Shown one piece after another: positions 25,312 to 34,417 of a DNA stretch of 64,000 nucleotides (its first letter is position 1; each line of letters opens with the position of its first letter). Source of the DNA: Microbacterium sp. AK031 (GTDB lineage: Bacteria > Actinomycetota > Actinomycetes > Actinomycetales > Microbacteriaceae); assembly GCF_024807145.1 (NCBI RefSeq), contig NZ_JANUCA010000003.1, forward strand, positions 228,751 through 292,750, read 5' to 3'. The notes below the pieces were generated by a model, which searched no databases, had not been told where the DNA came from, and was given only the letters and a program-made list of their open reading frames with translations. The translations under genes were made by a program, and so were the position numbers.

Positions 25312-28310
25312 TGACCGACCGCTACTGGGAGAGCACACGTCCCGGCGCCGGCCGCCGCGCTCCGCGCGCGTACGCCGTGAACGACGCGCCCGTCCTCAGC
25401 CTGAACGGCACGTGGCGCTTCCGATTGAGCCCGACTGCCGCCGGCTCCGGTGAAGACTTCACGCGAGCTGATTTCGATGACACAGCCTGGGATCCGATGC
25501 GCGTGCCCTCGCACTGGGTGCTGGAGGAGTTCACGCCGCTCGCGGGCGGCGAACGTCGTTCCATGCTCGGCACGGCCGAAGGGCCGCTCTACACGAACAC
25601 CGCCTATCCGATCCCGCTCGACCCGCCGCATGTCTCCGACGCGAACCCCACCGGCGACTACCGGCTCGTCTTCGACGTGCCTGCGGGTTTCGGCGATGGC
25701 GTGCTGCGATTCCAGGGCGTCGATTCGTGCGCCAAAGTCTGGTTGAACGGCGAAGAGCTGGGCTGGTCGATGGGGAGCAGGCTTCCGTTCGAGTTCGACG
25801 CACCGGTGCGGCCGGGGCGCAACGTTCTGGCGGTGCGCGTGCACCGATGGTCGACGGGCACCTACCTCGAGGACCAGGACATGTGGTGGTTGCCGGGCAT
25901 CTTCCGCGATGTGGAGCTCCTGGCTCGCGCGGAGAACGCGATCGACGACCACTTCGTGCACGCCGACTACGACCATCTGACCGGGCTCGGCACGCTGCGG
26001 GTGGATGCGACGGCACCCGCGCTGGTGGAGATCCCCGAGCTCGGAATTTCGATCGGGACGGGCGAGACGGTCACCGTCGCGGTTGAGCCGTGGAGCGCCG
26101 AGTCCCCGCGTCTGTACCGCGGCACGCTGCGCGCTGCCGGTGACGCCGCAGAGACAGTGGAGTTGGCCGTCGGCTTCCGACGTGTGGCGATCATCGACGG
26201 GGTCTTCACCGTCAACGGTCGGCCAGTGACCTTCCGCGGTGTGAATCGCCACGAGCACGACCCGCATCGCGGGCGCACTCTCGATATCGACACGATGCGC
26301 GAGGACCTCGTCCTCATGAAGCGCGCGAACATCGACGCTGTGCGCACGAGCCACTACCCGCCGCATCCGGAGTTCCTCCGCCTGTGCGACGAGCTGGGAA
26401 TGTGGGTCGTCCTCGAGAACGACCTCGAGACGCACGGATTCATATACGAGGGGTGGGAGCACAACCCGCCCGCCCTACCGGAGTGGCAGGACACGATCCT
26501 CGATCGTCTGCAGCGCACGGTGGAGCGCGACAAGAACCATCCGAGCATCGTCGTGTGGTCGCTGGCCAACGAGAGCATGACCGGTGATGCGTTCGGTGCG
26601 ATGCGGCGTTGGCTGGACACCCGTGACCCGTCTCGGCCCGTGCTGTACGAGCGCGATCCCAGCTTCAAGGATTCCGACTTCTACTCCCTGATGTACCCGT
26701 CGCTCGAGCTGCTGGAACTGATCGGACGTCGGGAGGAGCCCCGCAGCGGCACGTTGAGCATGCACGGCATGATCTTCGATCCCGACACGGATGCCGACGA
26801 TGCGCCGGACCCTGTGGACGAACGCCGACGCGGGCTGCCATTCCTGCTCGTCGAATACGCGCATGCCATGGGCAACGGCCCTGGCTCGCTGTCGGATTAC
26901 TGGCGCATCATGCGCGATTACGACCGCATCTGCGGCGGCTTCGTCTGGGAGTGGATCGATCACGGGTTCGCGGCGACGACGGCCGACGGCATCCCGTACA
27001 TCATGCACGGCCAGGACGTCGACTACGAGCCGAACGGCGGACGGTTCAGCCTGCACGGACTCGTCTTCGCCGACCGCACGCCGACGCCGGCGCTCGCCCA
27101 GCTCGCGAAGGCGTATGAGCCCCTCAGGATTGAGGTCGCGGGTGACGCGATCACGATACGCAATGACCGCCACAGCGCCGACACCTCGGATCTGGAGTTC
27201 ATCTGGACGCTGCGGAGCGGCGTGGCGACTCTGCGCGACGACCTGCTGGAGATCGCTCCGCTCACCGCCGGCAGCTCGGTGATCGTGCCGCTTCCGGCGG
27301 CCGTTGCGCGTTCCGCTGGCGACGCCGCACGGGTGTTCACGGTGCAGGCGCGCCTGCGCGAAGCGACCACCTGGGCTCCAGCCGGCCACATCGTGGCGTG
27401 GGGAGAAGCGGAGCGGGCTCCGGCGCAGGTGCCGACGCCCGTCATAGCGCAGGGAGCGGGCGAGCGCGTTGACAGCGGCGACGTGCACCTCGGCGACGCA
27501 GTCTTCGACGGAGCGACCGGGCGGCTGCTGAGCCTCGCAGGTATGAAGGTCGACGGTCCCTGGGTGGATCTGCACCGAGCACCCACCGAGAACGACCACG
27601 GGCAGGGCGATAACAACAACATCGCCAAGGTCTGGCAGCAGACCGGCATGAACCGGATGGAGCACCGGACAGATGCGGTGCGCTCAGGCGATGGATGGCT
27701 CGAGGCCACCGGACGCACCGCCCCTCGGACGCATCCGCACGGTGTCGCCTGGACGATGCTCTGGCAGCAGGACGACGACGGCCTGGAGCTCACCGTCACC
27801 GCGGATTTCGTCGGCCCGTGGGCGGACACGCCGTATATGCATCGCGACATCTGGGTGCCTCGCCTGGGGCTGCTGTTCGCGCTCCCCGGCGAATACGCCG
27901 ATGTCGCGTGGCAGGGGCGCGGTCCGGGGGAGACATACGTCGATTCCTGGGAGGGGTCGCCGCTCGGCCGGTACGTCGAGTCGATCGACGGGCTGCAGGT
28001 GGACTATCCGGTGCCGCAGGAGAACGGCAACCACATCGACACGAGCCTGCTCACCGTCCGCGGTGACGGCGTCCCGGAGCTGCGCGTCGAAGGTCGCGAG
28101 GTCTTCGATTTCACGGCACGGCGATGGACTTCGCATGATCTCGAGCGCGCCGCGCATCCGCACGAGCTCGTCGACTCCGGCCGGGTCTGGCTGAACATCG
28201 ACCATCGCCAGCTCGGGCTCGGGTCGGCATCGGTCGGACCGGCCACCCCTGAGCGCTATCGGATCTCGCGGGAGACGACGACCTGGCGGGTGCGGATCTC
28301 TGCCGGGTGA
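25311..28310 (+). CDS. Beta-galactosidase-like glycoside hydrolase, GH2
   Basis: 999 residues, LacZ-type layout: jelly-roll N-terminal domain, Ig-like domain, TIM barrel starting near residue 305 (FRGVNRHEHDPHRGRTLD), and a C-terminal beta-sandwich (small chain) domain with the HRAPTENDHG motif. The acid/base Glu is residue 421 (WSLANES) and the nucleophile Glu is residue 515 (VEYAHAMGN). No signal peptide, so cytoplasmic. Start ATG 25311 shares a base with the preceding stop; the frame upstream is an artefact. In this setting the substrate could be beta-galactosides or another beta-linked plant sugar such as beta-L-arabinopyranoside or beta-glucuronide, since GH2 is functionally broad. Confidence 0.92.
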   Translation: MTDRYWESTRPGAGRRAPRAYAVNDAPVLSLNGTWRFRLSPTAAGSGEDFTRADFDDTAWDPMRVPSHWVLEEFTPLAGGERRSMLGTAEGPLYTNTAYPIPLDPPHVSDANPTGDYRLVFDVPAGFGDGVLRFQGVDSCAKVWLNGEELGWSMGSRLPFEFDAPVRPGRNVLAVRVHRWSTGTYLEDQDMWWLPGIFRDVELLARAENAIDDHFVHADYDHLTGLGTLRVDATAPALVEIPELGISIGTGETVTVAVEPWSAESPRLYRGTLRAAGDAAETVELAVGFRRVAIIDGVFTVNGRPVTFRGVNRHEHDPHRGRTLDIDTMREDLVLMKRANIDAVRTSHYPPHPEFLRLCDELGMWVVLENDLETHGFIYEGWEHNPPALPEWQDTILDRLQRTVERDKNHPSIVVWSLANESMTGDAFGAMRRWLDTRDPSRPVLYERDPSFKDSDFYSLMYPSLELLELIGRREEPRSGTLSMHGMIFDPDTDADDAPDPVDERRRGLPFLLVEYAHAMGNGPGSLSDYWRIMRDYDRICGGFVWEWIDHGFAATTADGIPYIMHGQDVDYEPNGGRFSLHGLVFADRTPTPALAQLAKAYEPLRIEVAGDAITIRNDRHSADTSDLEFIWTLRSGVATLRDDLLEIAPLTAGSSVIVPLPAAVARSAGDAARVFTVQARLREATTWAPAGHIVAWGEAERAPAQVPTPVIAQGAGERVDSGDVHLGDAVFDGATGRLLSLAGMKVDGPWVDLHRAPTENDHGQGDNNNIAKVWQQTGMNRMEHRTDAVRSGDGWLEATGRTAPRTHPHGVAWTMLWQQDDDGLELTVTADFVGPWADTPYMHRDIWVPRLGLLFALPGEYADVAWQGRGPGETYVDSWEGSPLGRYVESIDGLQVDYPVPQENGNHIDTSLLTVRGDGVPELRVEGREVFDFTARRWTSHDLERAAHPHELVDSGRVWLNIDHRQLGLGSASVGPATPERYRISRETTTWRVRISAG

Positions 28311-28343
28311 CACCGCTGCCGCGCGCTGAGCCTGTCGACGCGT

Positions 28344-28373
28344 GCGCCCTCGAGGCTCATGCGTCGAGGGCGC
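28344..28373. terminator. Convergent-gene hairpin, possible bidirectional terminator
   Basis: GCGCCCTCGA and TCGAGGGCGC form a perfect 10-bp stem with a 10-nt loop between the end of the GH2 gene and the end of the opposing kinase gene, overlapping the last kinase codons. There is no T-run on either strand, so efficiency is uncertain. Confidence 0.45.
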
Positions 28374-29601
28374 GGACGTTCTCGAACAGGTCGTCTGCGC
28401 CGACCTGACCACCTTTGAGGAGCAGCTCGAGCCCGTCGATCCCCGTCGCGTCGGATGCTGCGCGCAGCAGCACCACGTTGCTCACGGGATTCGCGACGAT
28501 CGCCAGCGAAGACACACCGAGCATCCGGGTCACGCGGCCGGAGGTGTCGCCGCCGGCGACGATGATCCGTCGCGTGAGGTCGGTCACTGCGCTGATGACG
28601 TCCGCACCCGCCGCGGCGATGCGCTCCAGCGTGTCCGGTCCGCCGGGAGCGTCATCTGAGGTGAGGACGACACTGCGTCCCTGCGCGAGCTTATCCCGCA
28701 CGGACGCGATCTGCGCCGGCGCATCGGTGAAATCGAGCGGCGCGACCAGCCAGCCGGCTGCCGCTGCTTGCTCGATCTGCCGACGTGTCTGAGCCGACCG
28801 GCTTCCTGAGACAGCGAGAACGGGGCCGTGAGCCGGTGTGCCGGCGGGGAGCGCGACCGCATCCCCCGGTTCGGCCGCGCCGATACCCCAACTCAGTCCG
28901 CCGGAGCCGATCGCGAAGACCGGGGAGTCGAGCGCGAGCACCGCGCGGCCCACGGCTGCGGCATCCGCGTTGTCGACGGCGTCGAGGACGACCGCCGCTG
29001 CGGGAGACGAGACCAGTCGTGTGACGAGATCGTCGAAGCGCAGACGCGAGATCGCCCCGATGGGCAACGTCGTCTGCTCGGCGAGATGCCGAGCGAGGTC
29101 GGATTCGCCCATCGGAGTCGACGGATGCGACGACATCGTCGGCTGGCGGTCGAGTCGGTGCACGATGCCGTTCTCGGCCGCGAAGTGGTGACCGAAGACA
29201 GTGAAGCGACCGAAGTCGGGCTGTGCGAACAATATTGGCACCGGCCGAGCACCGATGATCTCGCGACCGATCTCGATGACCCGGCCGATGCTTCCGATCG
29301 TCGGAGACGAATCCGCCGTGGAGCAGGCCTTGTACTGGATGATCTGCGGTGCGAGGGCGCGCAGCGCCTCGAGAGCGGGGCGCAGCTCCTCGTCGATGCG
29401 GTCGGTCGGCAGCGAGCGGGCGATCCCGGCGATGCCGACGACGTCATGCTCAGCCGCAGCCGCGCGCAGCTCGGCGTCATCGGGCAGCCCGACGAAGAGG
29501 CGCCCGGTCCATCCATGCCTGGCGAACTGGAGCAGCACGTCGACGCTTCCGGTGAAGTCGTCGCCGTAGTACCCGACGCGGAGCGCGGCTGACTCAGACA
29601 C
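28357..29601 (-). CDS. oiaK: Four-carbon acid sugar kinase family (DUF1537), probable 3-oxo-isoapionate kinase
   Basis: 414 residues of the DUF1537 family, which phosphorylates short-chain acid sugars. The N-terminal substrate domain shows GYYGDDFTGSVDVLL (residues 10-24) and YKACSTADSSPTIGSIGR; the C-terminal nucleotide domain has AIGSGGLSWG, VLAVSGSRSAQTRRQ and VAGGDTSGRVTRMLGV. The GTG at 29601 overlaps the end of the RuBisCO-like gene by 8 nt, so it is translated with it; earlier starts are artefacts. Members of this family next to a RuBisCO-like protein act in D-apionate breakdown (OiaK) or on tetronates. Presence of ApnL-like and ApnO-like genes in this window supports OiaK. Substrate remains inferred. 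Confidence 0.7.
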   Translation of the reverse strand: MSESAALRVGYYGDDFTGSVDVLLQFARHGWTGRLFVGLPDDAELRAAAAEHDVVGIAGIARSLPTDRIDEELRPALEALRALAPQIIQYKACSTADSSPTIGSIGRVIEIGREIIGARPVPILFAQPDFGRFTVFGHHFAAENGIVHRLDRQPTMSSHPSTPMGESDLARHLAEQTTLPIGAISRLRFDDLVTRLVSSPAAAVVLDAVDNADAAAVGRAVLALDSPVFAIGSGGLSWGIGAAEPGDAVALPAGTPAHGPVLAVSGSRSAQTRRQIEQAAAAGWLVAPLDFTDAPAQIASVRDKLAQGRSVVLTSDDAPGGPDTLERIAAAGADVISAVTDLTRRIIVAGGDTSGRVTRMLGVSSLAIVANPVSNVVLLRAASDATGIDGLELLLKGGQVGADDLFENVRALDA

Positions 29602-30856
29602 GTGCGGGCCCGAAGAGCTCGACCGCGCGTCGAAGCGCCGCAGACTCGTCGAGCGCGGTGTGGAGGCTTTCGCCGCGCTCCGCTGAGGCCCAGGCCGCGC
29701 GCATGCTCTCGACGCCTGCGGCAGCGCCATCCGGATGGCCGTGGATTCCTCCGCCGGCGAGCACGAGCACGTCACTCGTGCCGACGGCCGCGTAGGTGGC
29801 ATGGGCGAGCCCGCCCCACTGGCCGCTGGAGAGCACCGGAACCGTCGGCGTGATTCCGAGCAGCGGCTCGCGGACCGCAGAGATCGAATCGAGCACTTCA
29901 GCGTCCGTCTCGTAGAACTTGTTGCTGATGCCGTTGGTGTGCAGGTGGTCCGTTCCGCTCAGCCGTGCGATCTTCTGCCATGCTCGGAACCCTATCCCGA
30001 CCTGATCGGAGCGCATGATGCCGCCGAGCATCGTTCGGTGTCCATGGATGGGTACCTCCGTGTGGCGGTTGAGGAACTCGATGCCGGCGAACCCGACGAG
30101 GTTCACACAGGCCATGACGCAGGTGCCCCCGGCGGCGACGACGAGATCGTGGTTCGCCTCGAGGCGTCCGATGTCGTCGGTGATGTTGAAGGCGTACATC
30201 GGCATTACGCCGGTGCGGTCGGCGTGGCGCTGCAGCACCGGCATCACGGCGTTCACACGTGCTTCCAATGGAGCGTGCGGGCCGTTGGCCTGCAGCTCGT
30301 CATCCTTGATGAAATCGACGCCGGCTGCAGCCAGCTCGCCGACGAGCTCGCCCAGTTGGTCGGGTGTGAGGCCGATGCTGGGTTTGACGATCGTGCCGAT
30401 CATCGCCCCTTCGCGGCGACCCATCAGACGTCGGCTGCCCTCGACGCCGAACTTCGGCCCGCTGTAGCGCTCGGCGAAAGCAGGCGGAAGATCGAGGTCG
30501 ACGAGCTTGATCGCGGCGAGCTCCTTGATCTCGAAGAGGTTGCCGGCCACCGCCGCCATCAGGTTCGGCAGCGAGGGGCCGAAGTTCGCCAGCGGGAAGC
30601 GGAGTCGCAGGACGGCGCGGCGTCTCAGGCTGGGATCGCCCACGGTACCGGGCAGCGGCGACGCGCCCGTCAGCGGGATCTCGTCCAAACTCTCCACCTG
30701 CGCGGCGAACTGCCGTCGTACATCGTCGGACTCCCGCTCGACCCTGACGAAGGTGCCGGTCGACTGCTCGCCGGCGAGCACCTCCGCAGCCTGTCGAAGC
30801 GGCAGAGAGGTCTCGATGATGTAGGTCGCGACGACATGCGCCGCGCTCACCGCCAT
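29594..30856 (-). CDS. RuBisCO-like protein, probable 3-oxo-isoapionate-4-phosphate decarboxylase or transcarboxylase/hydrolase
   Basis: 420 residues with the RuBisCO large-subunit fold: a ferredoxin-like N-terminal domain, then the barrel with GTIVKPSIGL (Lys158) and the activation triad DFIKDDE (Lys184 that is carbamylated, plus metal ligands Asp186 and Glu187). HGHRTMLGG follows. True RuBisCO signatures for CO2 fixation, such as the loop-6 GKxxG, are not evident; ISNKF is found instead. Known relatives OiaX (decarboxylase giving L-erythrulose 1-phosphate) and OiaT (hydrolase giving 3-phosphoglycerate and glycolate) act in apionate catabolism. ATG 30856 overlaps the GH127 stop by one base; GTG 30859 is an alternative. 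Which reaction it catalyses cannot be told here. Confidence 0.85.
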   Translation of the reverse strand: MAVSAAHVVATYIIETSLPLRQAAEVLAGEQSTGTFVRVERESDDVRRQFAAQVESLDEIPLTGASPLPGTVGDPSLRRRAVLRLRFPLANFGPSLPNLMAAVAGNLFEIKELAAIKLVDLDLPPAFAERYSGPKFGVEGSRRLMGRREGAMIGTIVKPSIGLTPDQLGELVGELAAAGVDFIKDDELQANGPHAPLEARVNAVMPVLQRHADRTGVMPMYAFNITDDIGRLEANHDLVVAAGGTCVMACVNLVGFAGIEFLNRHTEVPIHGHRTMLGGIMRSDQVGIGFRAWQKIARLSGTDHLHTNGISNKFYETDAEVLDSISAVREPLLGITPTVPVLSSGQWGGLAHATYAAVGTSDVLVLAGGGIHGHPDGAAAGVESMRAAWASAERGESLHTALDESAALRRAVELFGPARV

Positions 30857-32829
30857 CACCAGACCACCGGAAGCCAGACCGACATCTCCGAGGCGCCGCG
30901 GTTCCCCCAGGTGAAATAAGGGATCAACCGGACCGGCACCGATCGGAGCGCGGCGTCCTCGATATCGGCATAGAGGGCGTCTTCCTGGGAATCCGGAAGC
31001 ACGGCGAGCTGAGTCGCCAGCATCGTCACAGAGACCCCGGCGACCTCTTCGGTCGAGACCTCGAACGACGCGCCGCGACGGAGCGCCGCCTGCTCGAGCA
31101 TGACGCCCTCAGGAAGGTCGGTGCTCTCCAGCGCGTACACGACCGGTCCCCGGCGGACCGCGACCTGATTCGTGATCTCCTCGGCCAGACGGTGACCGCG
31201 GAGGACGCGGACGGGCATCGGGAGCGTGAGGGTGATGACGTCGCCGACGACCCACTCGCGTTCGACGCGAGTGTAGCTGCCGGGTTCAGAGACCGCTTGC
31301 GCCTGCCCGTTGACCGCAAGCGTGGCATCCGAGGACCACCCCGGGATGCGCAGATGAATCGGCAGCCCGCCGTCGGACGCGCCGGTCACCGTGAATGTGA
31401 TGCGCTCGTTCCAGGGGTAGTCGCTGTCTTCGCGAAGGCTGAGGATGCCGTCGCCGAGCGCGAGCTCGCTCCCGCCGTACTGGTGCACGAACACGCCGTC
31501 GGGGGAGACGGATGCCGCTCGCTCGTGGAAGCGCGCGAGGGTGCGCGCGATGTTGGGCGGGCAGCAGAAGCAACTGAGGTAGCGTTCCCGCAGTCGTTCG
31601 TCGGACGGCGGCGGTGTAGGTGTCGGATGCAGGGCCGTGTCGCCGGGTCGGCGCAGCGGGAAGGGGAGGTCGCGGACCTGCCGCAGGGGATTCGTGTAGA
31701 AGTACGCGCCGCCGTCCAGACTGATGCTGGCCAGGAGGCTGTTGTAGGAGATCTGCTCGATCACGTCCGCGTAGCGGGCGTCACCGGTGAGCGACAGCAT
31801 CCGCTCGCTCCACAGGATCATGCCGATGTTGGCGCAGGATTCGTTGTGCGCGGTGGTGTTCGGCAGTTGGAAGGACCTGCCGTATGCCTGATGGACACGA
31901 CTGATGTCGCCCTGCCAGGGGGAACCGTCCGGAGAAGCGCCGTCGTAGAGTGCGCCGCACCCACCGGTGACATAGAGCTTGGTGTCAACGACGTCGTTCC
32001 ACAGGCCTTCGAGGACATTCAGCAGCTCCTCGTCACCGTTCTCCGCGACGAGGTCTGCCAAACCCGCATACAGATAGTTCGCACGCACGGCGTGTCCTGC
32101 GGCGACCTTCTGCTCGCGCACCGGAAGGCGGTCCTGGTTGTCGTCACCGCCGTCGAAGTCGTCGCGGACGCGAAGGAACGCCTCGGCGAGCTCAAGATAC
32201 TGCGGGTCGTCGGTCGCGCGGTACAGCTCGATGACGGCCATGTAGTGCGAAGGGCAGATCGCGCTGCGCGCAAGCTCGAGCGGTTTGTCAGTCGCCAGCA
32301 TCTCCAAGAACGACGCTGCCCGTCTGGCGACGTCGAGCAGCGTGGTGCTTCCAGTGACTGCGTGATGCCTGACACCCATCGTGATGAGGTGGCCGAGGTT
32401 GTAGGTCTCGAAGTTGAAGCGATCCGCGAGAGCCACGGCCTGCTCGGCGTGCAACGCCTGGATCAATACCGGAGTGTGCAGATAGCCGTCATCGCGCTGC
32501 ACTGACGCGATCAGCGTGGCGAGCTCTTCGATCCGTTCAGCCAGGGCGGGATCGGCCGTCACCTCGAGCTGGGCGATGGCCGCTTCCAGCCACTTGTAGA
32601 AGTCCCCGTCCATGAACGGCGGACCCTCGTGCTCTCCATCGTCGAGGCCGGCCGCTATGCGGAAGTTCCGAAGCCCTGGACTCACGGCCTCGTCGCTGAG
32701 AGAAGCCCAGATCGTCGGAACCGTCGAAGCGAACGTGCGTTCTTGAACAGCGCCCCAGAAGCCGCTCGACCAGCGCGCGCCGGCGGCATCGACGGGATGG
32801 AGCAGTGCATGGGGAGACGTGATCGTCAT
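30856..32829 (-). CDS. GH127-family glycoside hydrolase (beta-L-arabinofuranosidase type)
   Basis: 657 residues, an (alpha/alpha)6 barrel followed by beta-sandwich domains. Zinc-site and catalytic residues of GH127 are recognisable: HNESCANIG near residue 328 (Glu and Cys ligands) and SCFCCPPNIAR near residue 420 (Cys nucleophile plus ligand). No signal peptide, so cytoplasmic. Known GH127 activities include beta-L-arabinofuranosidase and, in rhamnogalacturonan II degradation by Bacteroides, aceric-acid hydrolase. It is the first gene of an operon with the RuBisCO-like protein and the DUF1537 kinase, which suggests it releases the sugar handled by them, possibly a branched or furanose sugar such as apiose. 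Confidence 0.88.
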   Translation of the reverse strand: MTITSPHALLHPVDAAGARWSSGFWGAVQERTFASTVPTIWASLSDEAVSPGLRNFRIAAGLDDGEHEGPPFMDGDFYKWLEAAIAQLEVTADPALAERIEELATLIASVQRDDGYLHTPVLIQALHAEQAVALADRFNFETYNLGHLITMGVRHHAVTGSTTLLDVARRAASFLEMLATDKPLELARSAICPSHYMAVIELYRATDDPQYLELAEAFLRVRDDFDGGDDNQDRLPVREQKVAAGHAVRANYLYAGLADLVAENGDEELLNVLEGLWNDVVDTKLYVTGGCGALYDGASPDGSPWQGDISRVHQAYGRSFQLPNTTAHNESCANIGMILWSERMLSLTGDARYADVIEQISYNSLLASISLDGGAYFYTNPLRQVRDLPFPLRRPGDTALHPTPTPPPSDERLRERYLSCFCCPPNIARTLARFHERAASVSPDGVFVHQYGGSELALGDGILSLREDSDYPWNERITFTVTGASDGGLPIHLRIPGWSSDATLAVNGQAQAVSEPGSYTRVEREWVVGDVITLTLPMPVRVLRGHRLAEEITNQVAVRRGPVVYALESTDLPEGVMLEQAALRRGASFEVSTEEVAGVSVTMLATQLAVLPDSQEDALYADIEDAALRSVPVRLIPYFTWGNRGASEMSVWLPVVW

Positions 32830-32865
32830 TGAGCAGTACCTGATTCGTAGCGGGCGTGGAACAGC

Positions 32866-32894
32866 AGTATGTCACGTTTCGGTGACCAAGTGAA
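32866..32894 (-). promoter_or_regulatory. Promoter of the GH127-RLP-kinase operon
   Basis: On the minus strand, TTCACT (32894-32889) and CATACT (32871-32866) with a 17-nt spacer. The -35 overlaps the SorC-type operator at 32891-32904, so binding there would directly affect this promoter. Confidence 0.5.
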
Positions 32895-32904
32895 TATAAT
32901 TTCA
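32891..32904. promoter_or_regulatory. Candidate SorC operator in the divergent GH127 / importer B region
   Basis: TGAATATAATTTCA. Its reverse complement matches the sequence ahead of sorC at 37915-37928 in 12 of 14 positions (TGAAATTATATTCA against CGAAATAATATTCA). It is AT-rich in a GC-rich genome, overlaps the minus-strand -35 and lies just upstream of the plus-strand -35. Confidence 0.6.
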
Positions 32905-32914
32905 GTACTGATTG

Positions 32915-32943
32915 TTGACACGGGCGCCCATTCTCCGTAACGT
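32915..32943 (+). promoter_or_regulatory. Promoter of importer operon B
   Basis: TTGACA (32915-32920), a 17-nt spacer and TAACGT (32938-32943), close to a consensus sigma-A promoter. The leader is about 40 nt and contains GGAGG shortly before the ATG at 32992. Confidence 0.65.
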
Positions 32944-32991
32944 TTCCCCCACACCCGCACAGCACGAATCGTCGTCAAGGAGGACGCATCA

Positions 32992-34311
32992 ATGAAGTCC
33001 CGCCGCACACCCAGGGCTCTGCTCGCATCGGGGTTCGCCCTGCTCACCGTCGCGTCACTCGTGGCGTGCTCCTCCGGATCGGCGGATGCCGGTGGCGACG
33101 CAGGATCCGACCCCGAGAGCTTCACGGTCCTCAGCGCCAACGAGAACCAGACCATGCCTGATGTGCTCAACACACTCGCCGCCGGCGCCTGCAAAGCCGA
33201 GAACGAGGCACTCCCGCTCGAACACGAGACGGTCGCACAGGCCGACGTCGTGCAGAAGGTCACGCTCCTCGCGAGCCAGGATTCCTTGCCATCGCACTTC
33301 ATCGGCGGCACCCAGATGGTGCGTCCGGACGGCGACCTCGGCACTGCCGGTCTCGTCCTCGACTACGAGGACGCACTGACCGACCTCGGCGTCTGGGAGC
33401 AGGTGCTGCCGGCCGCCGCTTCGACCATCGAGAACGTCTACGGACAGATGGTCTCGCTGCCCTATCAGTACAACCTCGAGGGCATCTTCTACAACAAGCA
33501 GATCTTCGCCGAGGTCGGCATTGGGGAGCCGCAGACCTTCGACGAGCTGCTCGACGCCAACGACAAGCTCATCGCTGCGGGATTCACCCCGATGGCGGAG
33601 GCGGGTGCGGCGGCATGGCCAGTCACACGACTGATCGGGATGTACGCGTACCGTCTTGCCGGTCCCGACGCCATGTCGGCGATCCAGGACGGCGACGCGA
33701 AGCTCACCGACCCCGAGTACGTCGAAGCAGCTCAGGCGGTCGCCGATCTGGCCGCCGACGGCGCATTCGGAGAGGGGTTCATCTCCATGGACCCGGCTGC
33801 CGCCACCAACGCATTCCTCACAGGCAAGGCCGCCATGAAGTACGACGGGACCTGGCTGCTCAGCAACATCAACAGCGAGGACGAGAACAAGATCGGCGCC
33901 GACAACATCGGTTTCATGCCCTTCCCGGCCGTCGAAGGCGGCGAAGGCTCGATCGACCAGTGGCCGGCCAACGCCGGAACCGCGTTCGCGATGACACCGA
34001 AGACGTACGGGCCGAAGACGGCCGACTGGCTCAAGTGCATCGCAGAGAACTACGGTTCGCAGGCGCTGTCGGATGCCGGTGTGATCTCCGGCTTCAAGGT
34101 CGACGGCGAGGTCGCCGATCTCCCCGCTCCCACCAAGATGATCCAGGAGAAGGTCGCCGAGGTCGAGGAGACCGTGCTCTGGTTCGAGGCGCTGATGGAC
34201 GGGAAGTCCACCAGCCTCGCCCAGTCGAACATGTCGCTGCTCGTCTCCGGTCAGCTGAGCGCCGAGGACTACATGGCTCAGCTTCAGCAGAGCATCGACG
34301 AGAACAGCTGA
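32992..34311 (+). CDS. Sugar ABC transporter substrate-binding lipoprotein (cluster B)
   Basis: 439-residue lipid-anchored receptor. The signal peptide ends in the lipobox SLVAC (Cys25), followed by a Ser/Gly/Asp linker and a MalE-type fold (SLPYQYNLEGIFYNKQIFAE, MKYDGTWLL, GTAFAMTPKTYGP). GGAGG precedes ATG 32992. It starts an operon with two permeases and a racemase-family gene, divergent from GH127. It is clearly different in sequence from the receptors of clusters A and C, implying a different glycoside ligand, perhaps an arabinofuranosyl or apiosyl compound given the divergent operon. Confidence 0.92.
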   Translation: MKSRRTPRALLASGFALLTVASLVACSSGSADAGGDAGSDPESFTVLSANENQTMPDVLNTLAAGACKAENEALPLEHETVAQADVVQKVTLLASQDSLPSHFIGGTQMVRPDGDLGTAGLVLDYEDALTDLGVWEQVLPAAASTIENVYGQMVSLPYQYNLEGIFYNKQIFAEVGIGEPQTFDELLDANDKLIAAGFTPMAEAGAAAWPVTRLIGMYAYRLAGPDAMSAIQDGDAKLTDPEYVEAAQAVADLAADGAFGEGFISMDPAAATNAFLTGKAAMKYDGTWLLSNINSEDENKIGADNIGFMPFPAVEGGEGSIDQWPANAGTAFAMTPKTYGPKTADWLKCIAENYGSQALSDAGVISGFKVDGEVADLPAPTKMIQEKVAEVEETVLWFEALMDGKSTSLAQSNMSLLVSGQLSAEDYMAQLQQSIDENS

Positions 34312-34342
34312 CGCCCTCGTCCAGACTGGACAATGATCCCTC

Positions 34343-34394
34343 GGCCCGGGTCTGCACCCGCACTGGTTCGCGACAGTACGTGCAGACCCGGGCC
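34343..34394 (+). other. Long hairpin between binding-protein and permease genes
   Basis: A perfect 15-bp stem (GGCCCGGGTCTGCAC at 34343-34357, GTGCAGACCCGGGCC at 34380-34394) around a 22-nt loop containing an extra ACTG/CAGT pairing, with no T-run. It fills most of the 106-nt gap and is expected to separate mRNA levels of the receptor from those of the permeases. Confidence 0.8.
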
Positions 34395-34417
34395 GTCACC
34401 CGTCACGAAAGCCCGCC

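Noticed and set aside
29594..30856. Genuine CO2-fixing RuBisCO
   Set aside because: The loop-6 GKxxG region is absent, no small subunit or phosphoribulokinase gene is present, and the context is sugar-acid catabolism.
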